Shown: piece after piece, positions 22,940 to 35,000 of the stretch | Layout of the letters: each line of letters starts with the position of its first letter | How positions within the stretch are numbered: position 1 is the first letter of the stretch | From: Enchytraeus crypticus | Lineage: Eukaryota > Annelida > Clitellata > Enchytraeida > Enchytraeidae | DNA: 64,000 nucleotides | Direction of reading: 5' to 3' | Assembly (NCBI GenBank): GCA_905160935.1 | Contig: CAJHZI010000533.1 | Location: 1,352,501 to 1,416,500 of the forward strand | Position numbers and translations under genes: made by a program | The notes under the pieces: model-generated | Database searches by the model: none | Seen by the model: the letters and a program-made list of their open reading frames with translations, nothing else | What the model was told of the DNA's origin: nothing

Positions 22940-24610
22940 GCCTATCTGTCAACTTCATCGATACTTAACCTATTTGAGTCATCCGTTCATTTCGTCAGGT
23001 TTTGTTCATTTTAGCAAAAGAGTGTTTAGAGTGCCTTTAAAATGTCTAAATAGTGGTGTCCACACTTTGGGAAATGAAAGGCGATTGGAATCTACATATG
23101 AATCCTGCTCGAAGATGTGTGAGTGTAAAAGTCCTTACCTGACGTAGAACAGGTAAATGGATAGTTGATCAAACTGTGTTAAGATTTATGACTGTGGCAT
23201 TAATAGTGACAGATATTATTCTAGATGATCAACCACGTTTTATTTATAAAGTAAATGATTTGCTCTGCTTTAATAATGCCAATGTAACGGCAGTATTCAT
23301 AAGTATTGTACTAGTAATAAATTCCATGTGTTTTATACTATTAGTACAGACTCTGAAGAAAGTATTGGAAAGTTCTTCAAACCATAACCTTGACCTTGAG
23401 CTCTAACGACAAAGTCAAGTATAACAAAGCCTAGGCGATGATACTGATCCTCTGCTTTGATTGATGATGATCATTTTAACGAGTGAGATAGATGATGGAT
23501 TGACTGAAGCATTGGACCCCGGTCTGAATGAGCACTGAACTGATAAATGTAAATGGATGTGAACGAGGCATACTATGTACTTGTGCATAGTACAAGTAAA
23601 ACTATTTATTGCTTTTATTGGATCATACTTATAGTGGCTTATTTTTCAGTTCACGTTAGATCATGATCATGTTATTGTATGGTTACTGTCATTTTAAGAG
23701 AATTTTGTGAACTTGTTTATTTACTGCAAAATATATTGCTACGTTGTTTTCTTGTATTTAATTTGTAATCAATGATTCTACTGTTATGTTCAGTTGTTCA
23801 TAGAGTTGTCTGCCAGGAGGTATTTATCGTTTGTCAAGAAAAATAACGAATTTCATTCAATGATGTTCATTACATCGATTACGTCTTCATGTAAGATACA
23901 AGGCACCCAACACCACTAACATCTGCTCTTGATCTATTTCTATTGTAACTATTTTAACTATTCAATTGAATCGATTAGTGATTATTTGTCTACCTTCAAA
24001 CGTTTTTAATTGACCAACCCGTAGCTAGACTTGGATCCAAGAGAAAATGATGATGATTTAGTTTGTTAGTGCTTAGCGTACAACCTGTAAGAATTACCTC
24101 TATTTACACAGTTTAATTAAATGAAAGTTACTTTCACTTTTAGAAATTCCGTCTAAATGTAAGTTACTTTCAAATTTATTCCTTAGTTAATTAGTCAGCA
24201 TTACTGTATTTTTCTTCATATTTCTTTTTTATATTAATTACACCAAGTAAACGGTAATCCTAGTCCTAAATAAACATGATCAATCGATCAATGCACATAT
24301 GCAAATGCATACATATAACCAAAAGACAGCGCTTCTAAGTGTGTCAGTAGACTTGTATACAAAACTTCATACAATCAAAATTATTAATATATGTGAATCA
24401 GCGTTTCAAAATATCTCTCTACTTTACATTTGACTTGACATTTAGAATCTACGGAAGTCAAACAATACTTTAACTGTGAAGAATAACAGTCTACTATCAG
24501 TAATATGTCTATTGCATCAATTACTGCTAACACGTTAATACTATTAGATTTTAACAATTTGTGCTGAAATTGTATCTACGATATTGACATTCGGTAGAAT
24601 ATGTACAGTC
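22940..24610. other. Intergenic stretch, no supported gene
   Basis: Between a (TA)n tract and a SINE-A copy. Only short open frames without recognisable motifs are present. Confidence 0.4.
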
Positions 24611-24623
24611 TTCTCTTCTTCTT

Positions 24624-24985
24624 CAGTGCACTGCCAAGTGGCAGGTTCAAGGTACATATTCATACTCGAAGTCTGCTTTCTCGCTCAATAAGAGCACTCC
24701 TTAGATCAAGAAGTTAATCCCTTCACAAAGTCTATGCCTTATCCCTACCTTATGTAGCTTATAGCTTGGGAAAAATATGGCTTCTGAGGTGGTTTCCCGT
24801 TGCCTTCCTGAGTTAGATGGATTAATTTAATCCTGAGGAAAATATTTCGTGGTGAGGTGGGTCCCCTCTTGCCATCCTCAGCTCCTGCCGTAGTCGTCCC
24901 TTACGTACACGCCTCAGATTGCGGTTACCCTATTAATTCGTTGCAGTGGTCCAACCACACCCCAGCACAACGAGGGGAATACTAG
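24624..24985 (-). repeat. SINE-A, near full length
   Basis: On the minus strand it starts CCTCGTTGTGCTGGGGTGTG, continues through GGTAACCGCAATCTGAGGCG and CAACGGGAAACCACCTCAGA, and ends GAACCTGCCACTTGGCAGTG. Full or partial copies also lie at 20225, 26480, 42440, 45470, 46640, 48928, 51185, 52029, 57740 and 59703. It is the most common repeat in the window. Confidence 0.85.
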
Positions 24986-25439
24986 CTACTTTTTAAAAGT
25001 TATAACTTTAAAAAAATTCTAAATGTATATATTAATTAAGTTAGTCAGTATCTATTTTTTGGTACAGTAGAATTTACAAGTCATGCAAAATTATTTTAAT
25101 AAAATGTGAATTTAACAAATAAAATTGTAACCAACAAAAATCATAAAATTATAACCAATAAAATGATTTAGGCCTTATCTATGCTTTAATTCTTTCAATT
25201 TGAAGTAAATATATTTACATTTTTAGAAATTTTCCAATTTTTCACTTAAATTTAAGATTATGGAATCTATTATGTTAAGTCTTAAACGATTTTTAACGAA
25301 TAAACCTGGAAACGTAGTGTTGATTTTTGACAGATGTAGTTTTTTGAAACGTAGTGTTGATTTTTGATAGATGTATATTTGAGTATTGAACTTGGATCCA
25401 TTCTACGTTTAGCTACAGGGTCACATAAACAAAACAGAT

Positions 25440-25551
25440 TTACTTTTATTCGCCAGATGTCGAATGTGTTCTGAGCGCTAAACAGCGGCACTCAGATATC
25501 GAGGATACGGGGCGACTGTGTAGGATTAACGTAGGGGACTCGACCCCTCTC
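25440..25551 (+). promoter_or_regulatory. GC/CpG-richer 5' flank of the phosphatase gene
   Basis: The 110 bp before the ATG of gene C are locally GC-rich with several CpG (for example GAGCGC, ATATCGAGG, ACGGGGCGAC), against AT-rich surroundings. No TATA box is obvious. It is a likely promoter or 5'UTR; this is inference from composition and position. Confidence 0.35.
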
Positions 25552-28500
25552 ATGGACCCCTCGTCTATCATCACTCAGGTCCGGCGGGACGACGAAAATT
25601 CCCACAGCTCGCACGGGCCTCCGCTCCAGTCGGTCAACGAGAAAGGTAAAATTTAATTGTGCTTTCGTACTACGCCCTTTACTATATAAACATGGCGCTT
25701 AAGGTCCTGGGACCATGGCCCATTTAAATTTCACCCCTACCTATTTACACGGGGTTCACCGCCTCCTGAAATATTTCTAAATTAACTTTTTTAGTCTAAT
25801 AAATGATAAATTTATTAGTTGTTTTTACAAAGAACTTCGACTTGGAAAAGTTATAAAGCCACAAGGCTATTTAGTTTTGGCAAGTTGCCAGGTCGCATAC
25901 TTCTGAAGCTGTATAGGTTTATATAATTTAAAAATATAATATTTTCGAGGAATTTATGGCATTTGCTGGATTTCTAACAAATTTCCTAATAGAAATTCTA
26001 GCAAATTTTTTATTAGGCAAAAAAAGAGTGAGAATCAGTATAAATTTAGTACTTTTGTATACAAAATAATAGGCCTACTGAATAATATCAACAGCAATTC
26101 TTGGTGTCCATCAATAACTAAGTAGTAATAAACATTAAAACAGTGTAATGAATGAAAGAATACGGTCTGAATTTGCAGGACTAAGACAAGTTAATACAGA
26201 GTGTAGAGTTCTGACAAAATGGCTAGACCAAAATGTATTTATTCTTACTCCATTTGTGTAGTATACTAAAAGAGGTCATAGAAAGAAGAATAGAAGGAAG
26301 TAGAGGAAAAGGCAGGCCGAAATTAGGTATGTTAGATGATTTAAAGACTCGTATGTGGACACGAAGAGGAAAGCGGAAGACAGAGAGGAGTGGAGGCATT
26401 ATTTACCATGGACCTGGCCAGTAGATAGTGCACTAAGAGAGAGAGAGTGAGAGAGAGAGAGAGAGATATGTATTCATTCTTCACTATTGCACTCCGTTGA
26501 TCGACAACATGATCCTGTTGCCAAGGTGGTGTTTTTACAAATCTTGTATATAGTGTTGAGACAAATATGGTGTCTGAGATGGTTTCTTATTTCCTTCCTA
26601 ATTTTTTCTAAATATTTTACATTTTCAACACCCACAACAAGAGAGATTTATTCTTTATGCCAGCATTTACTAAACAGATGAGCTGAATTTTAACCTCCAA
26701 CAGAGATTTAAACAACAGAGGAAGTCAATTGAATAATCATATTTCCTACGTTTCATTTGAGGCTTTGCAACTTACCCCGTCAATCTCGAGGAGTTAATTC
26801 ATTGACAAAAAAGACGCTAGTTTTGTTTATGAAGTAATCTGATTGATCGATCAGCCTGAATGACGGCGCTGTCATTGGTTGAATTATATTATTGGCTAGT
26901 GCCCTTAGTAACCGCACAGCATATTTTAGCATATTGAAGCTGTCTAGTAAAATTACAACTCGATTGGTGAAAGTTTTACTTAAGATTTGTACGTGTAAAC
27001 AGTAGATGTGTGGGTGGGCGGGTAACTAGCTTAAGACATCTTTGGTGTATTTCTTAGGTTACAAAGCGCCATTTTGATACTATTTGATATTTTTTGTCTT
27101 AACGATTACTTAGTGAGTATGTATGAGATCTAATAATGTAATGTTGATATTTTCTGCAGCAGTTGCTTCTCCTAAACCAAAGAAGAGTCCCAATTTGCTC
27201 AAGCAATTATTCTGTTGCTTTCGGCGGCCTACGGATAGAAGTTGCTCCAATCATCAGAATAAGAACAATAATGGCACAGTATCAGGCGCTTCCACGACAC
27301 AGCATCGACAGGATGAGACTCAGAGTGCAAACAATTCTGTGCCTGATACGAGGGTAAGAGCCTTGTTGTTGTACGAACCATCGGAGTCATGTGCTATCTT
27401 GTGATTCATTAGAATCTATTATTATCATATGAATCATTTGAATCTATTATTATCATGTAAATCATTTGAATTAATTACTATTTTAAATTAATCATTTTAA
27501 TCAATTAGTGTCATGTAAATCATTTGAATTAATTAGTATTGTGTAAATCATTTGAATCAATTAATATCTTGTAAATCATTTGAATCAAGTATTATCATGT
27601 AAATCATTGGAATAAAATTTTATCGTGTGAATTATTTGAATCAGTTATTGTGTGGTGAATCATTAATTCATTATTTTCAATAATTCAATTGATATCTTGT
27701 GACTCATAACTAGATATAAAAGTTTTTGCAGCCACCACCCAATCAAAATATCTCAAATTTTGAAGTCTTTTGGTCTCAATTGGGAGCTATTGATGTATTA
27801 GTATACCCTTAATCCTTTGCAGTTATCTGTGAGTCAGATCTGGGGTTGAGTCCTTATTTCAAGACATCAAGGACATTAATTGTATATATGTGTTAAGTTT
27901 TTGATGTCTTACGATGATATTAATCTGCGATACAGTGTTATATTTTAGTACTGTTTTATTCGATCTATGCTTTTGACTTACTGTGCGCTCAGATGACTAC
28001 TTTTACTGATTAAGTTTTGTTTTAAACTATCCCTATAAATTTAGCCTATTTTGTTTAGAATAAACAAGTTAATATACACATATTTAAAAGTAGGCAACTT
28101 GTTAATGTTTTGTAATATTAAATCTATTCCAACTATTCCACTAATATTCAAATGGGCTAAGCCGACAGCACTATGGTTCAGGTATCTGAGAGCAGGACGG
28201 TAGTTACAGGTTCATATTACTGCATATTATCTAAACATGTGTGAAACAGTCGTTAAACTTGTCTTTAACCGTTAATATGGATGATAACATCTGTAAGAAA
28301 TTGAATTTGAAAGATCATTAACTGATTGGTTAATTAATTGAGTGCTTGATTAATTGATTGCTGGATTAATTGATTGCTTGATTAATTGACTGCTTGTTTA
28401 ATTGAGAGATTGATTTATTGAGTGATTGATTACTTGATTGCTTGATTAATTGATGTTATGATTGCAGACCCCAGATCCTGGATGTTTGTTGGGACCTCCT

Positions 28501-29024
28501 CGGGTACAAGATAAAAACAAGAAATGCATTGTTATAGATCTGGATGAGACTCTTGTTCATAGTTCTTTTGTTGTAAGTCAATCTTGTTCATAGTTCTTTG
28601 TTGTAAGTTAATCTTGCTCATAGTTCTTTTGTTGTAAGTCAATCTTGCTCATAGTTATTTTGTTGTAAGTCCATCTTGTTCATAGTCTTTTGTTGCAAGT
28701 CCATCTTGTTCATAGTTTCTTTGTTGTAAGTCCATCTTGTTCATAGTTCTTTTGTTGTAAGTCAATCTTGTTCATAGTTCTTTGTTGTAGGTCAATCTTG
28801 TTCATAGTTCTTTGTTGTAGGTCAATCTTGTTCATAGTTCTTTTGTTGTAAGTCCATCTGGTTCATAGTTCTTTTGTTGTAAGTCAATCTTGTTCAGAGT
28901 TCTTTTGTTGTAAGTCAATCATAGTTCGTAGTTCTTTTGTTGTAAATCAATCATAGTTCTCTTGTTGTAAGTCACGTATGTATGTATGCATGTATGTATG
29001 TTTGTGTGTGTATATATAATATAG

Positions 29025-29060
<36 letters not shown>

Positions 29061-32000
29061 TATTATATATATATAATTATTAGTGACAATGAAATACATA
29101 GGAAAATATTTTTTTCGTATTTTTGTCACTCACACCCTCTTAGTTTCTTCATTTTGGTCAAATGAGTAATAGAAAAATTTGGATGGATTTGGTTGATATT
29201 TAAAGGTTGCACATGGCCGCTGAAGTTTTCATCTATTATCAAGCTAATGCGGCATTTTAATTAGTATTCAAAGATAATTCGTTATTTATTGAATAAATTA
29301 AAATTCAATTAAGATACATAGAGATTCAGTTTAAGAAAAATAGCAACTATCTATGGAGTTAATTAATTATTTGTATTTTCACTCAAAAACCACATGGTTC
29401 ATTGTTTATTTAAGTAGTCTAAATCAAAGGTTTACTAGTTTTCAGGGATAGTTTCTGCGAAATGGCAAGATGCAAAGTTAAAACAAAGAAAAAAGACAGA
29501 GGTATTTGGTTGATGGGTAGTACAATGCTGGAGATTACAGGATCAGCGGTCGAATAGCTTACCGACAGTGAGATCTCTAGATTTGCTTCCTGTTGTGTTG
29601 ACGCTTTAACCACTCGACTAGTAGAGCTCGTGATTATTCTAATCGCTTTGTTACTATCCAGTTTATAAGATACCCTAATTACACTGTTATTTGTATAGAT
29701 AAGTATGTAATAATACCATCTATAACTATATTATTTGCTAAGAGTGCTTGTGTTAATTCTTTGTATTATTTTATTCTTTGCATTATTTTTATTGTATTGC
29801 AGCCTGTAAATAATCCTGATTTTATTATACCGGTTGAAATAGATGGTACTATACATCAGGTAAGAAGTTATCATTCATCTTGAACTATTTAAATAGTGAT
29901 ACATAATAGTTAAAGCTCAAAGTCAATGCTAATTTATGGGATTGAGCCTTTGTTTTAGTTGCTAGTCTGAAACTGTTAATTGCTTATTATATATGATAAT
30001 TTCTAAAAGTTTAAATAATTCCAGAAGTTTTAGAAGTAAGCAGTGTTTTTATAAATCTCTATCTCATAAACCTTATTTATTTCTTTCTAAATTTCTCAAT
30101 TTTACAAAACTTGTAAATGAGCATCGTTGTGAGTGTAAAAATTAAAATTATTTTAAAACATTATTTAAACTAATTACGGAATATGTAAGCGTTATTTTAT
30201 AGCCTTTATTTGCCATTTCACACGTCTTTGTTCCTAACTTTGACTTCATGATCTTTACAATCTCTGCGTCGCTATTGATGTATGTGGTGAGAAGTAACAA
30301 ATAAATAAAATAAAATATATAAAACTCAACTTGATCAACCATTACCAGTTATTTGATATAATTATTCTGCTAATAAAACATCAGTAGTCTTTTCTGATAA
30401 TTAATTGCCCAGTGTGTCATAATCACATAGTGGTCGTCATAATGACATATAGCCTAGTTAGTGAACTGGGCTAAACTTAACAAAATAAGTTCTAAGTGAT
30501 TATAAGGCTAATTAATTATCCTGTGAAGATATATGAGAAATATAGCTATGCTCTATAGAGAAGATGTAGTCATTGATAATCAGTAGTTAAATTGATGTGA
30601 GAGAGAATATTTTGTTAATCTCTAAGTTTTGAGTTGATAAAATGATCGTATCCTATATCTTTCTTAGCAAAAAATTCTGCATATCTAAATTACTTGAGCA
30701 TTCAGCTGTTGATAGTACTTCTTTTCTATACAGATATTTGTTTAAGTGTCCACTGCATTCATAAGTCTGACATTACATGTATTTATTGGCCAGTATTTTG
30801 CATTTGATTTGATTTGATCAAATATTGTCATTTGTGTTATTGTTATATGGATTACTTGTTCTATTGAGCTAATAGATTTTTGACTTTTAGTAGTAACAAG
30901 TAGTAAAGGTATATGGTCTTACGTTTAAGTTTTCTTAATCTACATTGATGACTGATTGATTGATTAATAGATAGATTGGTTGATTAACTTATGTATCATT
31001 TAGAGATGAATTGATATATATATATATATATATATATTCGTTTATTACTTGAAATCTGACATACCGCGGAAAACGTACAAACATACATGGAACAAAAAGC
31101 AAATATAAAGTTCCATAATGCCAAGATACCAATAGTCCAAGATAATGTTTCATAACAGTCATTATACGATATTCTAATGATGAAATCTAACTACGGAAGG
31201 AATGGGTTTAAATGCTATTTAAATTGGATGGGCCCTCCACTAAGCTTGATATTAAAATATAATAAATCTTGCTTTTATTTCAAAATAATCTAACAGCCGC
31301 AGATAGGTTTCATACGAATATGATTAGCCTACATTATACGAGAAGATAATGTCACAGTCACACAAAATACTAACAATGCATTTTAAACCAAGATTAAATT
31401 AGCTATGGTTTTACAGCATCACTTAGTATCAAAGGGGTTATGAAGCTTTTATCATTCAAAGAGCTATGCTTAGTTGGTATGGCGTAACTTCTTTTTGCAA
31501 CGTTTCTTCGGATTTGATATGAGTGTTGGTTTAGTGAGGGCATAAGCGGAGCCAACAAGTGATTAGGATTATTACAGACTGAGCTAAATAGCTTACTGTC
31601 AGCTGACATGCAAAGATTCTCAAAAGTTTGCTCTTTGTTGTAAAAACCAGCCCTTTTTGCACGTCTTAAAATGCTTCTAGGCGGTTTCTATCGTCAGCAG
31701 AAGTAAACCCCCACCAAAATTGTGAGGAGTAGAGTAAATTACTTAGAGTAGAAGTCTGGAACACTATCTGCAGGAGTTCATTTGATAGACCTTTTGTGCG
31801 CAAGGAGTTTAAAGCAAAAATATTACTTGAACATGAGGATATAAGATTGGATATGTGAGAAGAAAAGGAAAAATTACACGAAATCGTGACTCCCAAACAT
31901 TTGAGATGAGACTCGTTCTATTCCATCCAAATAGGGCAATTCAATTGTTTGACGCTTAAAGCTAGGTGACTTAAAGATTATTTCCTTAGATTTACTTCTG

Positions 32001-35000
32001 TTTAGTTGTAGATTGTTTACTGAAGCCAATCTTTCTAAGTTCATTTATTCTACTTCAGTTAGATGTAAATGTGATGATGGTACTATGAGATGTTGTATCA
32101 TCAGCAAATTTTAGTAAAGAATTTGCTGAATGGATTGTCCTTAGATCAGAGGAAACAACAGTAAATGCAGGAGGACCAATGGCAGAGCCTTGACAACACT
32201 TGCATTTATTGTTTTAGGAGAGGATAATTGACCTGAATTGATTGATTGATTGGTGTATTGATTGATTGATAGGTTTATGTATTGAAGCGGCCTCATGTTG
32301 ATCACTTTCTACAGAGGATGGGAGAGATGTTTGAATGCATTCTCTTCACTGCAAGTCTAGGCAAGGTTAGTCTGCTATAGGCTCTACTCATTGTATTGTT
32401 GTTGTTGCTCCACAGGGTGTCCTTGATCTTGTATCCATTCATTTGAAGGCATTGTGAGCAAACTCAACTGATAATAAAAGCTAAAACAGCTGGTAAAGCT
32501 TATGTTAATGTCAGTTTCCTCACTCAAAAGCAATGTCAGTGACGGGCGAGCCCAGGATTTGAACCCGCACCTACTGATCCGTGGTTGAATATCTTACCGA
32601 CATCGTCACTGGCTCTAGCCAGTGATATATGCTATATTCCTAAGAACTCAAGGTGAATTAAAATATGAGGTTAAGAGTGTTTTGCAAGGAAGAACAAACT
32701 TAAAATAACTATTAACTATGTCGTATACAATAGTAATGGCAATGTTCATTGTTCATTGAAATCTATCTATAAGTGAAAATAATCACTGCTAGCGCTTGTA
32801 ATTAAAATTCTCATTGTTTGATTGTATCTTTCACTTAATGTTTTATATATGTTATATGTATGGTATTATTTACTGAACTGCTGCCAAAGTGTCAGTTTTC
32901 GCTTGTCTTAATTCTCTAATGGAAGAGAAAAAATCTAATTAAAAAGATATATGCATAACAGTAAATAATTATTGCAATAATAATAATTAATATCTCCAAA
33001 TTAAATTCATATTTAAGTAATCTTAATTTTTCCCGTGTTGTGTCCAGGTTGTTTGAAGAATAGACCAACCGTGTAAATATTCACGTGTCCTAGAAGGCGA
33101 CAAAATCTAGATCCAAACCAACGTCAGAAAGGGAATTCGGTTGATGAGCGCCTAGGCTCCAGAAATTGCTAAAAAAACTTAAACGAATAAGAGGACTGGA
33201 GATAGTCTATTCGTATTCCGACCCTGGTTAAACTGGGATGTAAGGGAAGACGATGATGATGATGATGATTTAAGTAATCTTAATCTACGAATTAATTATT
33301 ATTGTGTAATTGCAGTATGCTGATCCTGTAACAGATCTATTGGACAAGTGGGGAGTGTTCAGAACGAGGTTTGTTCTCAGCTTTTGGCTGTATTTATGAA
33401 AAGGGTTGAGACATCAGCGGTGATCTAATCTTCAGATTAATTGAAAAAATTTGAGAACTGTATCTATGAAGCTTGATCATGTGCTTCATAAATAGTGAGT
33501 GCTGTATCATTGAGTGGTAACAAAATTTCAAAATGAACAAGCTCGTTTAAGAGACAGTTGGCGCAGATAGACATTTAATAATAAGTGTAAGGTAAGAGGA
33601 AATTAAAAGAAGATATAAGGAGTAGGGTTGACGGAATGTAATAGGAGAATGCAAGGGAGTATGGTTAGAGGGAGAAATATAGGTCCTAACCTTAAAATTA
33701 ATCAAGAAATCACTTAAGAGTCTTAGAAATTAACTTACTTCCTTCTACTTCCTTCTCCATATTCGCATATTATTGCATGTAGAGCTCGCTATGGAAATAA
33801 TTAGGAATAGTAAAATCTTAAACCAAATTAGCAACTGGCTGACCTCGTATTTCAAAATGCTATGTGCATGTAAAATAAAATGTAATATACTTGGCTATTT
33901 TCATTATTAATTCTGAATTCTTTTTTTCAATTATTATAAATTTTATTGTTACCCATGTTGTGTCAGAGTTTCTGGAGAATAGACCAATCGTGGACTGCAC
34001 ATGTTGTAAAAGGCGATACAACACTAACATCCTAACCAACGTCAGTAAGAGCAGTCGGTTAAATGTCTAATCCCGACCCTAGTCCCACTGGGATGCAGTG
34101 GAAGATGATGATGATGTAAATTGTAATTGAAACTGAGTCTAGAGTCACTAGATAAAATATATTTATGCAGCACTCCAAAAATAATAAAGTTTTCAATGTG
34201 GCTCTACTTAGAAAAATTTACCCACCTCTGATCTGGAGTATTAATTGTATAATAGTAGTAAATATTTGTATTTTCAAAGAAACTAAAGTAAAATAAGATT
34301 TATAAACATGATGTGGCAGCCATTTTATAAATGTTGCCTGCGTTTTGATGTAATATTGTATGTATGTCTGATTGCTTTTGACTGATATTATATTCTTGGA
34401 TTGGTCATTTCAGGCTTTTTAGGGAGTCTTGTGTTTTTCATCGTGGCAATTATGTAAAGGTAAGTTGATTATTGTAATATAAAGGGACTTTACTTTATTT
34501 TATTATGTGTGGAAGGTGTGGCTGTTTTTGGTGAAGGCGATTTAGTCACTAACATCTATAGATACAATGATGAGGCAGAGTACTCTAGCCTACGATAAAA
34601 TGCTAAAACTTAAATATGATTGGAATACTGTGGAACAATATCTAATTTATTTCTCAATATTCTTATTTATTCTGCTAACTTTATTACTTAATGAAATTGA
34701 GTTGCTTAGCTTAAAACTTACGAAGCTAATTAGACGGCGGGATTAGCGCACTTGGTTTAGTTGCGCGTCAATTATTGAAGTTAAGCTGCGTGGACCTCGG
34801 TTAGTACTTTGTGGGTGCCACCTTGGAAGACCGAGAGTTGATAAAAGCTTAGGAAGGAAAAATTCCCAGGGTGATGAAAGGTTATTATTAAATCCGCTCC
34901 GGCTGCAATTGATGCACCACCAAATGGTTCTCTCTCTCTTAGTGCACTGCCTACTGGCAGGTCCATGGTACATAACGCCTCCACTCTTCTCTGTCTTCCG

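Noticed and set aside
23176-23406. Small hydrophobic open frame (76 codons), possible membrane protein
   Set aside because: It has a hydrophobic stretch but no recognisable family, no splice context and AT-rich composition like its surroundings; not supported as a gene.
28573-34413. A mir-26-like hairpin in the introns of the SCP gene
   Set aside because: Vertebrate CTDSP introns host mir-26, so I looked for its TTCAAGTAAT seed region in hairpin context; none was found.
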